64,000 bases of DNA from Brevibacillus ruminantium. GTDB lineage: Bacteria; Bacillota; Bacilli; Brevibacillales; Brevibacillaceae. The translations under genes were made by a program, and so were the position numbers. The notes under the pieces were generated by a model, which was not told where the DNA came from, made no database searches, and worked only from the letters and a program-made list of their open reading frames with translations. The stretch is from NCBI RefSeq assembly GCF_023746555.1, contig NZ_CP098755.1:4410001-4474000 (forward strand). Reading direction: 5' to 3'. Position 1 is the first letter of the stretch. Each line of letters opens with the position of its first letter. This document shows, piece after piece, positions 61,677 through 64,000 of this stretch.

Positions 61677-62924
61677 TTAAATCAGCAGATTGAACAGATA
61701 CGGATCATGTGTGATTTCAACGTAGCGAATGCCGTGCTTCTTCATTCGCTCCACCAGCGGCTCGTAATCGCTCTGACATTTCAGCTCGATCCCCACCAGT
61801 GCCGGACCGTTTTCCTTGTTATTCTTTTTCGTATACTCAAAACGGGTGATATCATCATGCGGACCCAACACGCCGTCGATAAACTCGCGCAAAGCGCCGG
61901 CACGCTGCGGGAAATTGATGATAAAGTAATGTTTCAGTCCTTCGTATAACAGCGAGCGCTCCTTGATCTCCTGCATCCGGTCAATATCGTTGTTGCCGCC
62001 ACTGATGACACAGACGACATTTTTGCCCGCTATTTGCTCCCGGTACAGATCGAGCGCCGCGATGGGCAATGCGCCAGCCGGTTCCACAACGATGGCATTT
62101 TCGTTGTACAGCTCCAGAATCGACGTGCATACCTTGCCCTCCGGCACCAGTACGATGTCGTCCAGAAGCTCTTTGCAGATTTCCCGTGTCAACTGTCCTA
62201 CCTGTTTCACTGCTGCGCCATCGACGAATTTGTCGATCTCATCCAGCGTCACGACATCGTCATGCGCCAGCGCTTCCGTCATGGACGCTGCCCCCGCCGG
62301 CTCCACCCCGATCAACTTTGTGGACGGACTGATTCCTTTGATGTACGTCCCTACACCTGCGGCAAGACCGCCACCGCCAATGCTCATAAACACATAGTCG
62401 ATGGGCTCTTCGACGTCGTTTAAGATTTCTACTCCTACTGTGCCTTGACCGGCTACGACGTACGGATCGTCGAACGGATGCACGAACGTCATATTTTCCT
62501 GCAGGCAGTATTTCATCGCTTCCGCAAAAGAGTCGTCAAAGGTGTCGCCGACCAGGACGACCTCAACATAAGAGCCGCCAAACAGCTTCACCTGAGACAC
62601 TTTTTGCCTCGGCGTGGTCGCCGGCATGAAAATCGTGCCGCGAATCTGCAAAAGCTGGCAGGAGTATGCCACGCCTTGAGCATGGTTTCCGGCACTGGCG
62701 CAGACCACTCCCCTGCTGCGTTCTTCCTCGGAAAGATGACGGATCAGGTTGTATGCCCCCCTGATCTTGAAAGAACGGACTACCTGCAAATCCTCCCGCT
62801 TGAGATAAAGATGACAGTCATATCTCTCTGACAGCCGCTTGTTCAGTTGCAGCGGTGTTTTCTCGATCACGTCTTTTAATACGTGATTGGCGACAATGAT
62901 CTCTTCCATTTTTACAGTATGCAT
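61677..62924 (-). CDS. ilvA: Threonine dehydratase, biosynthetic
   Basis: 415 residues (B. subtilis IlvA 422). PLP lysine is Lys53 in RSFKIRGAYN; the phosphate-binding Gly loop is SIGGGGLAAG; CASAGNHAQG binds substrate. The C-terminal part has a single ACT-like regulatory domain (about 330-410; INFPQRAGALREF), the shorter type found in Bacilli. It deaminates threonine to 2-oxobutanoate, the first step to isoleucine. GGGGAGGAG precedes the ATG. A T-box leader controls it. Confidence 0.96.
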   Translation of the reverse strand: MHTVKMEEIIVANHVLKDVIEKTPLQLNKRLSERYDCHLYLKREDLQVVRSFKIRGAYNLIRHLSEEERSRGVVCASAGNHAQGVAYSCQLLQIRGTIFMPATTPRQKVSQVKLFGGSYVEVVLVGDTFDDSFAEAMKYCLQENMTFVHPFDDPYVVAGQGTVGVEILNDVEEPIDYVFMSIGGGGLAAGVGTYIKGISPSTKLIGVEPAGAASMTEALAHDDVVTLDEIDKFVDGAAVKQVGQLTREICKELLDDIVLVPEGKVCTSILELYNENAIVVEPAGALPIAALDLYREQIAGKNVVCVISGGNNDIDRMQEIKERSLLYEGLKHYFIINFPQRAGALREFIDGVLGPHDDITRFEYTKKNNKENGPALVGIELKCQSDYEPLVERMKKHGIRYVEITHDPYLFNLLI

Positions 62925-62975
62925 GGTTTTGCTCCTCCCCTGGTGCGCGCGGTTTTTCTGTCTGTTTTGCTTGAA

Positions 62976-63340
62976 AAAATAGAAAGCCCCCGCCGTCTGC
63001 CAGTTGTGCGTGACTGCACGACCGGCTGAGGCGAGGGCATCGCGGTACCACTCAGCTTTTCCTGCTCTCCTTGCGAAAAGCAGACTTAATGAGTCTCCGG
63101 TGAAGTCTAGAGACTCCGCCTGGTAACGGTGGCGGCTTCCGTTGTTCTTTACTCGGAAGGGCAGGATAATTTCCTCTGTCAGGAAACATGCGTCCAGCGC
63201 TCTTTCAAGAACACAGCTCCAAGGTGATTTTCAAAGCAAGCGGACGTCCATCCTTGCAGCGCGGGGGATGGCTCTCTGCGCGTCGTCTTTACTCCTACTC
63301 TTCCTTATCTACGCTGTTCATTTCCTTGCATAATATTCAA
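62976..63340 (-). promoter_or_regulatory. Isoleucine T-box riboswitch of ilvA
   Basis: The minus strand shows stem I with AGTA, AGAGAGCC and GCTGCAAGG, a specifier region GAA-A-AUC-A where AUC (63226-63228) is an isoleucine codon, the T-box AGTGGTACCGCG (63041-63052), and a GC-rich terminator hairpin ending in a T run (62976-63040). Uncharged tRNA-Ile should permit read-through. Confidence 0.95.
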
Positions 63341-63351
63341 ATTAGTTAAAA

Positions 63352-63380
63352 AGTATAGACCTTAATGGGCCCCTTGTCAA
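63352..63380 (-). promoter_or_regulatory. Promoter of the ilvA leader
   Basis: TTGACA (63375-63380), 17 bases, TATACT (63352-63357) on the minus strand. Confidence 0.88.
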
Positions 63381-63476
63381 GAGGAACAGGTTTTATTGAG
63401 ATGGATCGACTTTCGCTTCCAGAGCGGGCAGGAGAAGAGAGGTTAGAAGAATTCCGGAAGGGAAAAGAACCCGACA

Positions 63477-63517
63477 CAAAAAAGCGGGGCCATTGTACCG
63501 AACCCCCGCTTTTTTGC
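63477..63517. terminator. Terminator between the 113-residue gene and the ilvA promoter
   Basis: AAAAAAGCGGGG pairs with CCCCGCTTTTTT; strong and symmetrical. It is 83 bases after the end of the 113-residue minus-strand gene. Confidence 0.85.
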
Positions 63518-63599
63518 TTCATGACGCTGCTTGCGACAGGCTGAACGAGTCAGGCTGTCACACAGCTATCGTTATTGCCTGCCTTTGGCCGTTTTTTGC

Positions 63600-63941
63600 T
63601 TATACAGCCTCGTAGATGGTTTCGTAGCGCTTGCCAATCTCTTCGTCAGTCAAGCCCGCTTCACGCAGACGGTTGATCAGAGCAGTCGCCCAGATTTCGC
63701 AACGCTGCGACATCTTGGCGTATTTTTTCGCTTCTTTGGTTTTGCGCTTGGAACGGTCTTCCCCGTTGGACTTCAGGTTGTCGAGGATAAACAGCATGTG
63801 CATGGTGTCGTCCTCACCCAGAGTAGTCCAGCTATCGTTCAGAAACGATGTCACTTGTTTATAGTAGCCATCAAATTCTTCAAAGGAAATTTCCGTGTCC
63901 ATATTGAGGTATTCCTTCATTTTATCAAACAGCTCTTGCAT
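63600..63941 (-). CDS. Small helical protein of unknown function
   Basis: 113 residues, acidic N-terminal half and a Lys/Arg-rich centre (SKRKTKEAKKYAKMSQR), predicted all-helical, single Cys (CEIWATALI). GGAG lies 12 bases before the ATG, and TATAAT (63976-63981, minus strand) is close to the window edge. I recognise no family. Confidence 0.75.
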   Translation of the reverse strand: MQELFDKMKEYLNMDTEISFEEFDGYYKQVTSFLNDSWTTLGEDDTMHMLFILDNLKSNGEDRSKRKTKEAKKYAKMSQRCEIWATALINRLREAGLTDEEIGKRYETIYEAV

Positions 63942-64000
63942 CTTCCGTCACAACTCCCTCACTTTTCTCTGGACTATTATAGCAAAAAGTGAAAGCAGGA

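Overview
The window reads as chromosomal core DNA of a spore-forming Gram-positive bacterium of the Bacilli, most probably Brevibacillus or a close relative in Paenibacillaceae. Grounds: strong AGGAGG-type ribosome sites, T-box, FMN and cyclic-di-AMP leaders, PerR, FapR and BirA type operators, a LiaFSR stress operon, and a gene order (yfhP, mutY, fabL, ygaC, ygaD, gsaB, bcp, perR, ygzB, read right to left) that matches the B. subtilis order with extra genes inserted. The genus is inference; no rRNA or marker gene is present. I see no tRNA, rRNA, prophage, insertion sequence or CRISPR array.

Left part (1-19 kb): the end of ygzB, a cell-surface GH18 protein, perR with its own PerR box, an endonuclease III with a long repetitive basic tail, an NmrA-like SDR, a cobalamin adenosyltransferase, an M42 peptidase with a methyltransferase, bcp, an ArsR-type regulator, a HAD phosphatase, proS behind a T-box, ribU behind an FMN riboswitch, a three-gene ABC-2 exporter, a PP2C-like protein and gsaB.

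Centre (19-39 kb): a 1524-residue glutamate synthase large subunit without a neighbouring small subunit, a YugP zinc protease, two Rossmann dehydrogenases, an efflux block (ABC exporter YgaD and two MFS pumps, the second behind a leader that can fold its ribosome site into a 12-bp stem), ygaC, fabL with a FapR-like operator, a cluster of seven very short genes (21 to 99 residues) including two YrzI-like ones, then mutY and yfhP.

Right part (39-64 kb): stress and envelope functions. These are an AhpD-like protein, a ring-cleavage dioxygenase, a giant hybrid 7TM sensor kinase with two kinase cores, sodA, a TauE/SafE permease, a cell-wall amidase, prpE, and a liaI-liaH-methyltransferase-liaF-liaS-liaR cluster in which a phospholipid-methyltransferase-like gene sits where liaG is found in B. 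subtilis. Then come a cyclic-di-AMP riboswitch with an NlpC/P60 hydrolase, a two-component pair, a cytochrome P450, bioY with a textbook BirA operator, an M29 aminopeptidase, a YhfH-like zinc peptide, and ilvA under an isoleucine T-box.

Functionally the window combines oxidative defence (PerR, Bcp, SodA, MutY, Nth), envelope stress and wall hydrolysis (Lia, NlpC/P60, amidase, GH18), lipid synthesis (FabL) and leader-controlled uptake or biosynthesis (RibU, BioY, IlvA, ProS). Starts given here were often moved downstream of the longest ORF to the first start codon with a good ribosome site.
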